Positions 11,590-23,925 of a stretch of 64,000 bases of DNA are shown piece by piece; position 1 is the first letter of the stretch; every line of letters begins with the position of its first letter. The position numbers were made by a program, and so were the translations under genes. The stretch is from Calliopum simillimum (Eukaryota; Arthropoda; Insecta; Diptera; Lauxaniidae), in assembly GCA_951812925.1 (NCBI GenBank), contig OX638369.1, positions 56,372,228 through 56,436,227 on the forward strand, written 5' to 3'. The notes below the pieces were generated by a model, which made no database searches, was not told the origin of the DNA, and saw only the letters and a list, made by a program, of their open reading frames with translations.

Positions 11590-12370
11590 CTAGCAAGGGT
11601 GGTATCTTTGGCCTGGCCAAAAACTAAATACCCTAGACTGCATTTCAAGAATATTATTAGGAGAGTATAAGAACAAATTGCTTGTATGGGAAGTGCACGC
11701 CCTCACCTCCGAGCTTACCTTGATTTTGCGTAGAGCTTGCATTTACTGTTCTGAGTGTTTGAGTAAAATTCGGTTAGGTTTTCTTTAAAAAATCTTTCAG
11801 TATAGCATTTTGAAACTTTCGCTTATATGGGAGGTGCCACGCCCTCTTGTCCGAGTTTACCTAGATCTTGCGTATAGCATGCATTTATAGATCCAAGTGT
11901 TTGAGTGCAATTTGGTTGGGTTATTTCAAAAAACGCTTTCCGTATAGTATTTTGAAACTTTTGTTTATATGGGAGGTTCCACACCCTCTAGTCCGAATTC
12001 GCCTAGTTTTTGCTCAGAGCTTATATTTACTTTCCCTAGTATTTATGTGTATTTTACTTCTGTTATTGCGAATAATGCTGTTATTATTGCATTTTCAATA
12101 TATTTTTTGTATGGGCGGTAGGCGTGTCCGTTGACCGATTTCGCTCATTTTCAATCCCTCGAGCTAACTTTAACGACGGGACTGTGCACCAAATTTCATT
12201 GAATTATGTTTCAGTTTTCCCAAAAAATATATTTCCATACACACCCAGCCAGCCAACCAGCCAGACAGACGGACATGGCTATATCGACTCAGGAGGTGAC
12301 GCTGATCAAGAATATATATACTTTTCTATATCTGCCACACCTCCTTCTCTGGGTGTAGGGTATAAAAAGA
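11590..12370 (-). mobile_element. Helitron-like (DINE-1/INE-1 type) element, copy 2
   Basis: Read on the minus strand it begins at about 12370 with TTTTTATACCCTACACCCAG, carries the CTTTCTATATATTCTTGATCAGCG block and an AT/GG-rich microsatellite, and contains three diverged modules with GGCGTGGCACCTCCCATATAAGC-like strings. It ends with the hairpin TTTGGCCAGGCCAAA followed by ...CTTGCTAG at 11590. The hairpin plus CTRR (here CTAG) end is the Helitron 3' signature. The first part lacks the long TTCACTTTGTCC block seen in other copies. Confidence 0.8.
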
Positions 12371-12979
12371 ACTGAGCTACAAAAATTTATGTCGCGCCTT
12401 ATTTCAACCGGAGGGTTTTTAGTATACTGAAGATCGCCAGTGGTACCAAACGATGGTTCTTTCTGTTGTATTTAGAAAATGGGCTCAAGTCAAAAGAAAA
12501 GTATATTTAATTTATATTTAATTATCCCAACGATTCGCGAGAAGTTCCTCTTTTCCTCAGGGGTGTCTTTATTTAAATAACACTGGAAAGAACGTTATTA
12601 CAATGATTTGAATTTTAAAATTTTACAATTTTAGGAAACTAAACTTACATCATTTAGCTATTTTCACCAAATTTTTTCTACCTGTCCGCTACACGTGCTA
12701 TGCCTCATAAGTCAATTCTTTGGCTTTAAATATTTCTCCACTCTTTTCTTTGATTCCGGAAGCTTTCGCTATTTTGAAATCAAAGGCAATTTGGAAAACC
12801 TTTGGTTTTCTTTCATCGGTACTCGTTTCGTGATCAGACTCATCCATGACGCCAAGTTCTTCCATAACAGCCTGCTCTTCCTCCCCAAAAAATTCATTGG
12901 TGTTCTTTCGTGATCAGTTTCTTGAATAACAATGATCTTCATCCATATCTGCATCACAGCATTTATACAATACTGCTAT
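12371..12979. other. Unassigned stretch
   Basis: No ORF above 72 codons with any family resemblance, and no repeat detected. Confidence 0.5.
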
Positions 12980-13275
12980 GGTCTTGGATTTTGATATTGA
13001 GTCTTGGTATTGATCTTTGGCTTTAAGTTTTGGTCTAGTTCTTTGTCCTGAACAAAAAAGCAGTTGGGTTTTAAGATGCCAATATTCGAATTGAGAGATG
13101 ATTTTATGCTTGAAAGGGTCGTAACACTCTTATTAACTATAAATTCTTGGCCTTAACCAAGACCAGGAGCAAAGCAATCTTGATCATGAAATTATCTCAG
13201 CGTCTTGGTCCTGATCTTGGTCTCGAAAAATTACCAAGACCAAGACAATTATTGCTCATCACTATGCGTTTTACA
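12980..13275. repeat. CTTGGTCTTG-rich dispersed repeat, copy 1
   Basis: Several GTCTTGG/CTTGGTCTTG words lie at the left, and inverted CCAAGACCAAG words at the right. A shared middle (TTTTAAGATGCCAA...GGGAGATGATTTTAT-like, ACTATTAACTATAAAT-like) also occurs in the copy at 31480-31805. Both copies end near TTGCTCATCACTAYGCG. The opposed terminal words suggest a MITE-like element, but I cannot define exact ends or a target duplication. Confidence 0.6.
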
Positions 13276-15095
13276 ACTCTTGAAATTGCTATATCTCGTA
13301 AGCGATTAGTCGTAAAAAACAAATTCCAAACCATTTTACTGTTAAATTTCCCAAGCTTCATAAATGTTGCACAACATTTTTCTGCAGAAAACACGTGGAC
13401 TATACATTCCAAATTAAGACGGTACCACTTATATTTCGTTTCAATATTTTATGATCTTTATTTTTTTAATATTCTGTGTAAACAGGCTCTCTTCATGAGT
13501 CGTTTCTTTCTTTACAATTGCAGTATAAATGTTTTTTTTTTTCAGTTTCAGGGTAAATGCGCTTACCTTTAGAAAAGTTTTTCGGAAAATCAAATCTCTT
13601 TTATGTAACTTTATTGATGATCTGTAAGCGCCTAATTGCTTCCTACACAGAAGTTTAACGCAAAGTGTTAATTTTACGTGGGAATCGCTCGAACTCCTCT
13701 TGACTGTCTCTATTACCAAGACTTTATTTCAATCATAAGCTTGATATTACACTTGTATTTACTTAATTTAATTAATCATCATTGGGTAATACACATACTC
13801 GCACAAATTTGTAGACTCACCTTTATTGCTATTACCGTGGCCATCTCAACAATTTTAACAGTAAACCAGATAAGTATCCCTAGCAAGATAATTAATCTAA
13901 TTGTCTCTTTGATGTTGTTAAGCTTAAGGTCATCATTATGAATCAGAAGTTGGATTATATTAAATCTATCCATCATTTTTAAAAATGTCAGAAAGTTACG
14001 TGAGGTACGCTTACAATATTTATTCTAACATTCCCACAAAGCTAATAGAGTTGATCGATAATTGGATTTGTAATTTCTCATATAAATTAATGTAATAATA
14101 CGAGTAATGCTATTGAAACAATTTGACAGATATGTCATATTTCAAGACAATCAACAAAAAAAAAAATAAAACTTGAGTATATAATCTGACAATGAAGGTC
14201 AATAACGAAGTTCTCATATAAATGTAGTAGAAAATAAGTACATATAATGGCATAATAAAGTTATTAACTTAGTCCTAAATATAAAAAGAAAAACCTGAAA
14301 TAATAAAAATGCCGAGAATCCTTGACCTTTTATCCTGAAATAAAACTATAAAAGAAAATAACCACGATTAGTTGAAAAAATTGGGCCATTAAAATATAAA
14401 TTCATTTAATGGTCGACATTAACACCCTGCATTTTATACAAACTACTCACGCTCGAGGTTCAGGTGTTTCCTTTGGTACAAACATAAATTTAAGTGTCAC
14501 CAACAACAACGTAGTAAAATCATTCAAATAAGTGTTCCCTCATGTTGTGGAATTCCATAGCAAGCGCCAGCAGCAACGCGTTAAAATATCGGCAGCAGTG
14601 GTGTGCAGAGTCAAACAAAGTGACAACAGATGAAATGTCAAAACTAGGGATGAACGCGAGTATTCCATAGTGTAAGGGAAACTAAATAACATTTTCCAAT
14701 CGAGTTAAAACTGCGACCGCTTGAAACAGTTTTTTTTTTTTGAAAATTCACAAAGTCGTTTGATATATAACAGACCAAAATAGTTTTGAATAATCTTCAA
14801 TGCAGAACTGCTAATCAGACTCTGACATGATTCTATTTCTCTATCGTGAAGTGTTAAAAAAAGTGGAATTGGTTAGGACACTCACGGCGTTTGTCATCAA
14901 CGGAAGTTTGTCGTCAAAAAATGGAATGGAAACCAGAAAACATACGAAAACATAGTGGAAATGATTGCTCTGACAAAAAATGGGTTAATCGGGGAAATTT
15001 TAGATAGTATTAAAGGCATTTGCTAGTCACGCATGAGTGAAAAGTTATTGTGGAATTTTTTTGCTCCAATTTTGTTTAATTTTTGTGACTAGTTT
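13276..15095. other. AT-rich stretch without supported features
   Basis: The small ORFs here (for example 13147-13572) are low in complexity and overlap opposite-strand ORFs. No tRNA, tandem array or clear TIR was found. Confidence 0.5.
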
Positions 15096-15107
15096 CCCAA
15101 CAGAAAA

Positions 15108-15290
15108 TTTCGATGCGCATCCCCAAGATGCAATAGCGATGCGCGTCCTTCTCGCATCTAAAGAGCTGATTTGTATGCGCATATTTTCTGCGCTATAGGT
15201 AGCGAGAGCGAAGCGCATCCATAGAGCATTTCTGAATGCGAGAGCGATGCGCATCCAAAGAGCATTTCTGGTAGCGAAAACGAAGCGCTT
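15108..15290. repeat. 36-bp tandem units, array 1
   Basis: Degenerate units of CATCCAAAGAGCATTTCTG plus AATGCGAGAGCGATGCG; the last two units (about 15218-15290) are clear and the earlier ones are eroded. The last unit changes to GGTAGCGAAAACGAAGCGC. The same units form array 2 at 15588-15712. Confidence 0.75.
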
Positions 15291-15334
15291 TCGGTCACGT
15301 ATTTACGCACAAAACAAAATAAGTCAACTTCGTA

Positions 15335-15515
15335 AGAGCGCGAGGACGGAGCAGTGGTCTAGCGACTGGCACTGCGATTGAGAGTCGTAGCAACCGTGAG
15401 GTCCTCGGTTCAACTCCGGCCCAGACCTAACACAAAAGTTTTTCAACTTGCAATTTTCAATTATAATTAATTTAGTAAAATAAAAATAATTATAATTACA
15501 TCAAAAAAAAAAATA
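15335..15515 (+). repeat. tRNA-derived SINE-like unit
   Basis: A tRNA-like head has a D-arm/A-box-like GCAGTGGTCTAGCGAC (15351-15366) and a B box GGTTCAACTCC (15408-15418) about 45 bp downstream, the right spacing for an internal Pol III promoter. It is followed by an AT-rich body and an A11 tail near 15504-15515. I could not fold a complete cloverleaf, and no target duplication is visible, so an active tRNA gene is unlikely. A tRNA pseudogene is the alternative. Confidence 0.55.
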
Positions 15516-15587
15516 ATAGTCTGATGAGTCTTTGTGGCGAAAGTCGTAAAATTCGAATTAAAAATTAATTTTTTAAATATTTTTATT

Positions 15588-15712
15588 GTCATCCAAAAAG
15601 CATCCAAAGAGCACTTCTGAATGCGAGAGCGATGCGCATCCAAACAGCATTTCTGGATGCGAGAGTAATGCGCATCCAAAGAGCATTTCTGGTAGCGAGA
15701 ACGAAGCGCTTC
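15588..15712. repeat. 36-bp tandem units, array 2
   Basis: Three consecutive 36-bp units start near 15600, 15636 and 15672 (CATCCAAASAGCAYTTCTG...GATGCG), the last with the variant end GGTAGCGAGAACGAAGCGC. Because 36 is a multiple of three, both strands stay open and create spurious ORFs (15467-15933). The GCGC-rich periodicity continues weakly to about 15810. Confidence 0.8.
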
Positions 15713-16256
15713 CTTCCAATGACATGGCAATGTTAATTTCAGCGCTTTTGGAAACGAGAGAGATGCGCTTCACTGCTGCTTTAGAGCGCTTCAGAAGCGC
15801 TATTGGTGCGCTCCATTCCCCATTGGGTTGTAACGAACCTTTCTGCCAGCGGTTTTGCTCGCCGGTGGCCAGGGGTTCGGCTACAAGAGATTTATCAGGA
15901 AAAGGATGGTTTAAATTCAAAGGCACGGGTTAGGGCTTTGATTTTTTATTTCATTTTATTTTTCTTTAGTTTCCTAAAAATACGAAAACACGTCTCACTT
16001 CTCCCCACCTCTCTCTGCTCCTACGCGTCGTTCTCTCTGCAAACAGTCTACTGTCGTGTAGTAGTAGTAGTGCTTGTAGCTAAAAATATCTACGTCAGAG
16101 AATGAATGCGTTCTCTCGAAAATGAACCGTAAGCTTTCTTGCTTTCCTACGTATGTCTTCTTCGCCTCTAAGAGAGAGAGCATGCCTATGTCAGACGGAT
16201 CCATCATCGGGTTACTCACGTCTAATCTGGCGGTCCTCTTTACCGCCTTTGATCTA

Positions 16257-17051
16257 CCCCGCAAACCAAACCTTACGACTTTGTCGGAATTCCGACTCAG
16301 TCGGAACAAAGTCGGAAGTCTTTCGAAATTTCGTTACGCATTCGTAACTATTTCGTAACGTTTCGTCGTAATAATTTTTTTCAATTTTTCTTTCGATATT
16401 TCGTTACGATTTCTTAACTATTTCGTAAAGATTTTTCATATCAATTTTTCTTTCGACTTGTCGGAACAAAGTCGGAACTCTTCCGACTTTTCTTTACGAA
16501 TTCGTAACTATTTCGTTAAGATTTATCTTAACAATATTTAAACACTTTCTTTCTTTTTTCCATTTTGTTTGAAAAAATTTTTACGTCAATATTCAATCAT
16601 ATGATTAATAAAATATTTATTTCACAGACAAAATAACAACATTTTGTTGTTATTTAATACCGTGAAATATGTTATGTATGTATGATGGGAACTTTACAAG
16701 GATACGTACATGTCTTTAGAAAACACACATGCACACTTATATATTAAATAAATTGAACCGAAATAAAAAAAAAAAAAATTTAAAGGGCAAGACACGAAGT
16801 TACGATTTTCTTCCGAAAATTCGTAACGATTTCGTAAAGACTCAGCGTAACGAATTAGTACCGACACGTCGTAACGATTTCGTAAAGACACGGCGTTACG
16901 AATTCGTAAAGAACAAGCGTTACGAAGTCGTGTCAACCCTCTCATACAAAATTCGTAAAGATTTCGTAACGAATTCGGTATCGAAATCGGAAAAGTTTGC
17001 CGACTCGTCGTAACAATTTCGTTACGAAATCGGAACGTTTGGTTTGCTGGG
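16257..17051. mobile_element. TA-flanked TIR element packed with TTCGTAACG motifs
   Basis: Inverted ends CCCMGCAAACCAAAC (16257-16271; complement ending 17051) continue for about 25 bp with a few mismatches. Both are flanked by TA (16255-16256, 17052-17053). The subterminal 250 bp on each side are filled with TTCGTTACGAA/TTCGTAACG words in both orientations, and GTCGGAA words near the left end; the middle is AT-rich. No transposase. TA flanks suggest a Tc1/mariner- or pogo-related non-autonomous element, but repeated subterminal motifs are also seen in other superfamilies. The ORFs here are artefacts of the motif array. Confidence 0.7.
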
Positions 17052-17053
17052 TA

Positions 17054-17960
17054 CGTACATATCTCTGTCTCACACAACTCAACACTTTGCCCGCTCTACT
17101 TGCCCCGTGTACGAAAAATAGGTCGCGCCTACGAATAACTGATTCATTATCGGGCTAATCGTTTGTCTTGCGCTAATCACAGGCAACTGATAAATTATCG
17201 GGCTACTACTACTACTACAACTACATTGCTTGAAATATACAAGTACTTCGTTTCCCTCCTAGTTGCTGCTGCTGTTGTGTGCTAGTTGCCGGCCACGCAA
17301 AGACTGTCTCGTTTCACTGCGGTATGTATAAAATTTATGTTATGATTCTTTGACATCTATCAACTCGAAAATCAGCTGCATGTCAAAAACAGCTGATGTG
17401 CAGTGTTGTCGTTTGCGGGTTCTTAGTTGGTGTGGTGAGGCTATACCCTAAAACCTATTTTCTAAGATAATTACTTAGTTACAATAAGTTACATTTCATG
17501 TGTATGAATATAAAGTTAAATGAATGCAAAAATGTGATGTATAATAAGAATGTTCCAAAGCGATGGTTTGTTTGAGGAAAATGCGGCTCCGTCAACTTTT
17601 CTCCTCACAAGTTCTTTTGAAATAGAACTGACGTCGATATGACGGATTAAATCAGACAAGGTATCTTTTTTTTACAGATTATGCTTCCATCAGAATCAAT
17701 GGGTCACCAAAGATGAAAATTGCTTAAAACTTAAGAAAAATATGTCAAAATTGTTATAAATATGCAATGTGAGTTGTCCCCATTGATTTTAAAAATTCTT
17801 TGGCTTTCGGGATGAAATTTGGACCTTTTAGTGTTCAGCAACTATTGGTGCAATTTTATAGGAAATGTTTTCGTAGTACATATTGACCCTGTTTTAGGTG
17901 TCATTTTTGTACTTTTCGAAGAAAATGGTAAAAATAACTTAAGTAAGTATTTGTGGGAAA
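17054..17960. other. Unassigned stretch
   Basis: Mostly AT-rich with a CTACTACTACTAC triplet run near 17203. No gene or repeat structure is supported. Confidence 0.5.
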
Positions 17961-17964
17961 TGTA

Positions 17965-18165
17965 TAGAAGTTTCCTACCAAAATATTTCTCGTAATATGC
18001 TGCACAAGTTTGCTAAACACCTCAGATGTAAGGATCTTATAAATATGTCGATTTAGGACAATACGTATAATGCAATATATTGTTATTTTTTGTACAGGGG
18101 TTTTTCAAAAATTTTAAAAATCGATTAAAAAAAATCTGACGTGCTGGAAAAAACGACGAGAACTT
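17965..18165. repeat. Fragment of the foldback-2 family
   Basis: About 200 bp, from AAATATTTCTCGTAATATGCTGCACAAG to AAATCTGACGTGCTGG...ACGACGAG, match the inner part of the right arm of foldback 2 (about 34645-34845) with scattered differences. This shows that the palindrome family is dispersed. Confidence 0.7.
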
Positions 18166-19720
18166 CTCATAGGTGCAAAACTGTGTCGAATTAAGGTTGC
18201 CATTAGGTTAAATACTATTATGATGCTATTTATATAATACTTAGGGTGTTCAGATAATAACGATATTTACATTTTAACTTTATAAAATAAGTTATGAAAC
18301 AATTAAGCGGATTGCTGCATGTCAAAGAGAGTACGACCATCATACGGTTAAGTACTATCACTACTGCCTGAGCAAGATAGTTAAGACAAGAACAACTTGG
18401 TTAATTCTTTCGTCTGATAAAAACTCATTTATTTTTACTCCCATCTCTAGATCAAACCAAATGGAAACGCAAAGGGTAAAAAGTTGATATGATCAGATCC
18501 GATCAAAACTGATCTCAATTTCATTCCCCACTTCCATTTCAATTTAATTGAGTTCACTTTTGTGAAAAAGCAATAAAAATAATAATTAATTCAAACAGAG
18601 TACAACAACTCGAGCAAATAACTTACATGGATGGCTACAACAAAAGCAACAACACCAACAAAAAAAATATGATGATGAACCTTTTAACCTTTTTGTACAC
18701 TCCTTTTTTGGAATAGATTCCCCCTCCGCAGCTGTCTGTGGTCAAACGTGCGCGCTTACAGTTCAATTAATGGACTCATTCAAGTCAAACCAAAAAAACA
18801 AAAAAACAGTAAAACGTCAAAACCAAACATGGATCCACCCGGCTCCCTCTGCACTCTAAATGTGAATGGAAATGGAGCGCGCACTAAAATTGTCTGACAT
18901 TAGTGAGGCAATTAGAACCTCTTAAGGTACCTACCGGTGTAGTGGTGTGGTGGCGCAGGCGCTTGAATTTTGTCTGTCTTTTTTGTTGTTGATTTTATTA
19001 CTTTTGAGTTTTGTTTTATGCATTCCACGCGTTCAAATTCATTGATTCTTATTTGAAGTTGGTTTTTGTGTACCATGCGGCATCGCACCAAAATCTACGC
19101 TACGCGTTACAGTCACGTCGCAAGGCGGCTCAAACAGATCTATACGAATCGTCCTGCTTTTCACACAGTCGATATGATGTTTTTGGGGCAATCGAAAAAG
19201 CGGACAGATTTTGTTTTTTTTTTTATGGAATTTTTGTACAAATCTGAAGGTTGAATCAGATAAGGTTTGCTGCTTTTTGAGTTGTTCCACGGATGTTGTG
19301 CCTTGTTTTTTTGGTTGGTAACACTAAAATGTTACAGTGGGTAGTATTGCTCTAAATATTTAATATTTCCTTATTTAACATTTATTAAATTCATTTTTAG
19401 AAAAGATCAAATGATTTAAATAGCTTCAGTATAATATTGAAGAAATTAGAAAAGCAAAATGCGATCGCACTTCCGAAGAGATCAGTGAATTTTTTTTGGA
19501 AAATTACTATGGTTTGGATTTTAAAGATAGGTTTTCGGCCGAAAAAGGTCAATTAGGAAGAATTAAGTTAAAAACACAGGAAGTCCGAAGCCAAATTTGT
19601 ACATCCATTTCTGGTGTTTTCTTATAGGCAGCGACGTTTATCTGCTTACTCACACATTTTGACTAGTGTATGGATTACGTGTTCCACACTTATCGACCAA
19701 ATGTTATCAAAATAGCTAGT
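18166..19720. other. Unassigned stretch
   Basis: No convincing ORF, RNA gene or repeat. ORFs at 19011-19290 overlap on opposite strands. Confidence 0.5.
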
Positions 19721-19724
19721 ATAG

Positions 19725-20900
19725 ATTGCAAGAAGTGTCGGAAATAAGGTCGAAAAATGTGTCACCAAAAAGTGTCGAAAAATGTGAAAAGAATATAGTG
19801 GCGAAAATTGTATTACTAAATAAAGCATCGAAAAATGTGTACCTGCCTACCAAAAAACTGTCGAAAAACTTGTCGAAAAATGTGTCAACAATAAAATTTC
19901 GAAAATTGTATCAAAAATATATAACCAAATAAAGTGTCGAAAAATGTATCACCAAACAGTGTCGAAAAATGTGTAAACCATATAGTGTCGAAAATTGTGT
20001 CACCATGTAAAGCATTGAATAATGTGTACCTAACCAAAAACCTGTCGAATATAAAGTGCCGCGAAATGTGTCACCAAAAAGTGTCGAAAAATGTGCCAAC
20101 AATAAAATTTCGAAAATTGTGTCAAAAAAGTGTCGATAAATGTGTAAGCAGCCAAAAAAAGTATCACCAAATAAAGTTTCGAAAAATGCGTCACAAAAAA
20201 GTGTCGGAAATTGTGTCACCAAATAAAGTATCGAAAAATGTGTACCTAATTAAAAACCTGTCGAAAAATGTGCCGCCATATAAAGTGTCGAAAAATGTGT
20301 TACCAAAAAGTGTCGAAAAATATGTCGACGATGTAGTGCCGAAAATTGTGTCACCAAATAAAGTATCGAAAAATGTGTACCTAACCAAAAAACTGACGAA
20401 AAATGTGTCGCCAACTAAAGAGTCGAAAAACGTGTCGAAAAATGCGTCACTAAAGAAGTGTTAAAAAATGTGGCACCAATTAAAATGTCGAAAAGAGTCG
20501 CAAAAGTGTCAAAAAATTTGTTGCCAAAAAAGTGTCGAAAAGTGTGTCACCAAAAAAGTGTTGAAAAATGTGGCACCAATTAAAATGTCGAAAAATGTAC
20601 CTCCAAACAAAGTGTCGAAAATAGTGTCACCAAAAGTATCAAAAAATGTGTCACCAAAAGTGTCAAAAAATGTGTCGCCAAAAGTGTCGAAAAATATATA
20701 CCCAAATTTGGTCCCAAAAAAAGTGTCACCAAAAAGTGCAGAAAAATGTGTCACGAAAAGTGTCAAAAAATGTGTCGCCAAAAAGTGTCACCAAATTAAG
20801 TAGGTATAGAAAAACATGTAGTCAAAAAAAGTAACAAAAAATGTGTCACTAAAAAAGTTTCGAAAAACTTTCATCGCCAAAAAAATTTTGAAAGATGTGT
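19725..20900. repeat. Degenerate minisatellite, GTGTCGAAAAATGTGTCACCAAA-type
   Basis: About 1.2 kb is built from imperfect copies of a core of roughly 24-32 bp: GTGTCGAAAAATGTGTCACC followed by a variable A-rich connector (AAA, AAATAAA, AACCAAAAACC). The most regular part is 20630-20700, where 24-bp units repeat. Unit lengths are often multiples of three, so long frames persist (176 codons at 19934-20464, rich in VSKNVSPK), but the opposite strand is equally open and there is no protein resemblance. Confidence 0.85.
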
Positions 20901-22140
20901 CTGCATAAAAATTATCGTGGCCTTGAACTTTTGCCTAAAACCATCACCAAAGAGTTTCACCTCAAAATTTTGTTAATTTTTGGATAAATCAACCAAACAT
21001 CTAGGGTTCAGCGTAAGGGTCATGTAGTAACTATTATGTTACAAAAATTTCATTAGTCTTTGTTTTTTGATATGACCTTTTGAAAAACTGTCAACTTTGT
21101 GCTCAATTGTGGATGTACGTGCCTTTGTAGACGTTTGAGCTTCAAGAATTCAAGACTTTATACTCAATACTTTAATTTTTTGTTTATTCCATTATTAATA
21201 CAGAAATCAACAACAACAATAAAAAGATATCAAATAAATGAAGCCGCCTTTTATGTAATTCAATAATTCCTTTCTCACACTTTCCCAACAAATAAAAAAG
21301 AAAAATGTAGAAACAACACCAACACAAAATGCAGTTAAAAGAAGCGCCAGCCACAGGTCTTTTTCCCTTACTGCCACCACCTTGTCAAAGTGATCAACAC
21401 TGCGAACGCACTGATGATCGGAATCATCAGCACCAACCATCACCATCACCGTTGTTGACTGTGATCGTGTTGAAGTTAAAGCTGCATAAATGAACCTTTT
21501 AATACTTGAAAGAAGAAAAGAATGAACAAAAAAAATCATTATTTTAATGAATTAGTGTGCTGCTATGAATGAGCGAGCGATCGAGCGCGGTCAATGAGCG
21601 ACCGATCGGCCAAGAATCAAATTGAGTAACCAAATGAATGCACAATGAAGATTGAAAGCATAGATAAGGGTTCAAGGCGAGATTGACTAATCGATTTGGA
21701 CCATTAATTGATGCATTTTTTTTTTTTTTTTGGGTACTACTCTCTCGAGTGGTATGCGTCAAATATGAAAATTGATCTTTATCGTGATCATTATTCTGTT
21801 GATAAGGTCTATGCACTGTTCTGCTCTACTTAACTTAATGGAATTAAAAATTAATTTTTTATAAGCGATATTTAATTATGTATTTGCTTACTTTAGATAA
21901 GAAAATATTCATTAATAAACTTTAAAATGTAAACTTAAATAAATTAATAGAGATATTAATGATTTCGACTCAACTTCATTCTGAATTTGGAGTTCAACAA
22001 ATAGCATTGTCCATTGAAGTATTGTAAAAAGGTTTCGTTCATAAAATACATCCGCAAAAGCCAGGGATTATAAATCGTTGTTCGAGTTTATTACGATCAC
22101 TTAAAAACGTACAAGTTATACCCCCATTTTTTTTTTATAA
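20901..22140. other. Unassigned stretch
   Basis: A minus-strand ORF at 21207-21539 encodes a hydrophobic segment but has no family resemblance. The rest is AT-rich. Confidence 0.45.
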
Positions 22141-22196
22141 ATAGTATGTATGCATTTTCCTTTAACTCCTGGGAGGAGCATAGGGCCATTTATTTT

Positions 22197-22607
22197 TACT
22201 AGAATCGCCCACTGGTCAAAATTCGACCACAAATGAATTGAATAATTTTGGTACTTTTTGGACACTTTTAGTATTTTTTTTTTTGCTATTTATTACGAAA
22301 TAGAAAAGCTCATTTATCAATCCTGATATAGTTCAACCGAAATATAAGCAAAACGGATAAATAAAGTCAGCTATGCTTTTTGTCTTTCTCTTTGTGCTTT
22401 TTTCAGCCCTGTGTGACCGTGTATTTTGTTATTGTTAATATTGAAAAGTTTTTATTTAATTTAACTTGGCTTAAAGTCAAAATATTAACATAATGTTACT
22501 TTTGTGCACATCTACATTCAAATACCTTTCTAATGGTGTATAATTTAAAGTCGTACTTCATTTCTAACATAGTCAAAAAAGATGGACAAATTTTTGTCTT
22601 GCGTATG
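22197..22607 (+). repeat. Dispersed repeat A, copy 1
   Basis: About 410 bp from ACTAGAATCGCCCACTGGTCAAAATTCGACC to GACAAATTTTTGTCTTGCGTA match 26841-27269 in the same orientation, with the same order of blocks (TTTTGGTACTTTTTGGACA, TGTGACCGYGTAT, TTGTTAATATTGAAAA). Both copies are non-coding. The ends show no obvious TIR or target duplication. Confidence 0.8.
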
Positions 22608-22621
22608 TATATGTAGAAACC

Positions 22622-23240
22622 CTCCACTATTCACTTTGTCCTTCCGTTTGTAACGCGGATAAAGAGGCGTAGCAGGTATGGATATGTATATATATTCTTG
22701 ATCAGCGTAGCCTCTTGAGTCGATATAGCGATGTTCGTCTGTCGGTCTGTCTGGATGTCTGCCTGTCCGTTGAAATCATTTTAATATTTTTTCTGAGAAA
22801 GATAATCTGATGAAATTTGATAAACTGGTCGTATCAAAAATTGAGCGAAATCGGTCAACGAACACGCGTATCCCCAATACAAAAAATAAATTTCAAATGC
22901 AACTAAGGACGGTGAGCGCAAACTCTAAGAAAAAACTAGGTGAACTCCGACAAGAGGGGATGGCTCCTCCATAATACTATACTGAACGCGTTTTTCAAGA
23001 TAATTTAACTAAATTTCAATCAGACACTAAGAACTATAAATAAAAACTCTGAGCCAAAATTAGACAAAATCGGACAAAAAGGCGTGGCTTCTCCCATATA
23101 AGCAAAAAATACAAAATGCTATACTGAAAACGTTTTTTGAGATAATCCAACCAAATTTCATTCAGACACTAAGAAGCTCTGAGCAAAAACTAGTCAAACT
23201 TGGAAAAGAGGGCGTGGCATCTCCCATGCAAGCGAAAGAT
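22622..23240 (+). mobile_element. Helitron-like element, copy 3 (3' truncated)
   Basis: It starts at TATTCACTTTGTCCTTCCG, lacking the TATACCC 5' tip. It contains the TATATATTCTTGATCAGCG block, the TCTGTCGGTCTGTCTGG microsatellite and two or three GGCGTGGC...CCCATATAAGC-type modules. The 3' hairpin and CTAG end are absent, so this copy is truncated at both ends. It adjoins repeat A directly. Confidence 0.75.
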
Positions 23241-23925
23241 CAAAGATTTTATAAGTCAATCTTTGCGTAATTGATTAAGATTTGGGTTGACATCTCCGAT
23301 CCTTATGAAAATTGATGAAAAGTTATTATTTGGCATACTTATAACTGTGGTAAAATGATTTTCCGAAATTCCGAAAATTTCAAAGATTGCAGCCATAGAA
23401 AATTCATAGCTCCTCGGCTTTTTATCCGATGTTATTGAAAATTTTCAAGGTTGGTGCAGAAAAGTGTGAGGTTTTGAAAAAAAAAATACACTGAATAATT
23501 TTATGTGGAAAAAAAGCTTTTTTCGTTTTTAAAGCCATTTTGGGGCTTAGAGCAACCTTTTTATTTTTTTAATTATTTTTATTTAAAAGTAAATTTTATT
23601 ACAATTATTTTCCGACCCTCAAAATCGTCGCATTTTTAGTGTTTATCAAGTTACGAGTTTTTGAAGTTCTTTAGTGTTGTGTTTATCATGAGCCGTTGGT
23701 GCAAGTGTGCTACCATATAGGGTTGCCACCGTCCGGACGGTATTTGTTTTTTGGTGACTTCTAGAGAAATTCTTCGTAGCATATTTTTGTAGAATATTTT
23801 AATCCATTATAACAAAGTTTTTAGAAAAGGATGTCAAAAAGACCCATAAGACGGGATATAAAGGAATAAGGTGTTCTAGAAAATTATTTCTTGCTTGATT
23901 TCATGTTAGTCTTCTAGAATTCTGA

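Noticed and set aside
11181..11620. Overlapping 90-97-codon minus ORFs
   Set aside because: Extreme Phe/Tyr/Leu/Ile bias from AT-rich DNA, no domain; the ORFs overlap each other in different frames.
15335..15425. Functional tRNA gene
   Set aside because: A- and B-box-like sequences are present but no complete cloverleaf can be formed and an A-rich tail follows, so SINE-like is preferred.
19934..20464. 176-codon ORF rich in VSKNVSPK
   Set aside because: A product of the minisatellite's unit length being a multiple of three; the opposite strand is just as open.
19725..20900. CRISPR-like array
   Set aside because: The units are degenerate tandem repeats without unique spacers of constant length, in eukaryotic DNA.
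21207..21539. 110-codon minus ORF with a possible membrane segment
   Set aside because: The hydrophobic run comes from T-rich DNA; no clear splice frame or family resemblance.
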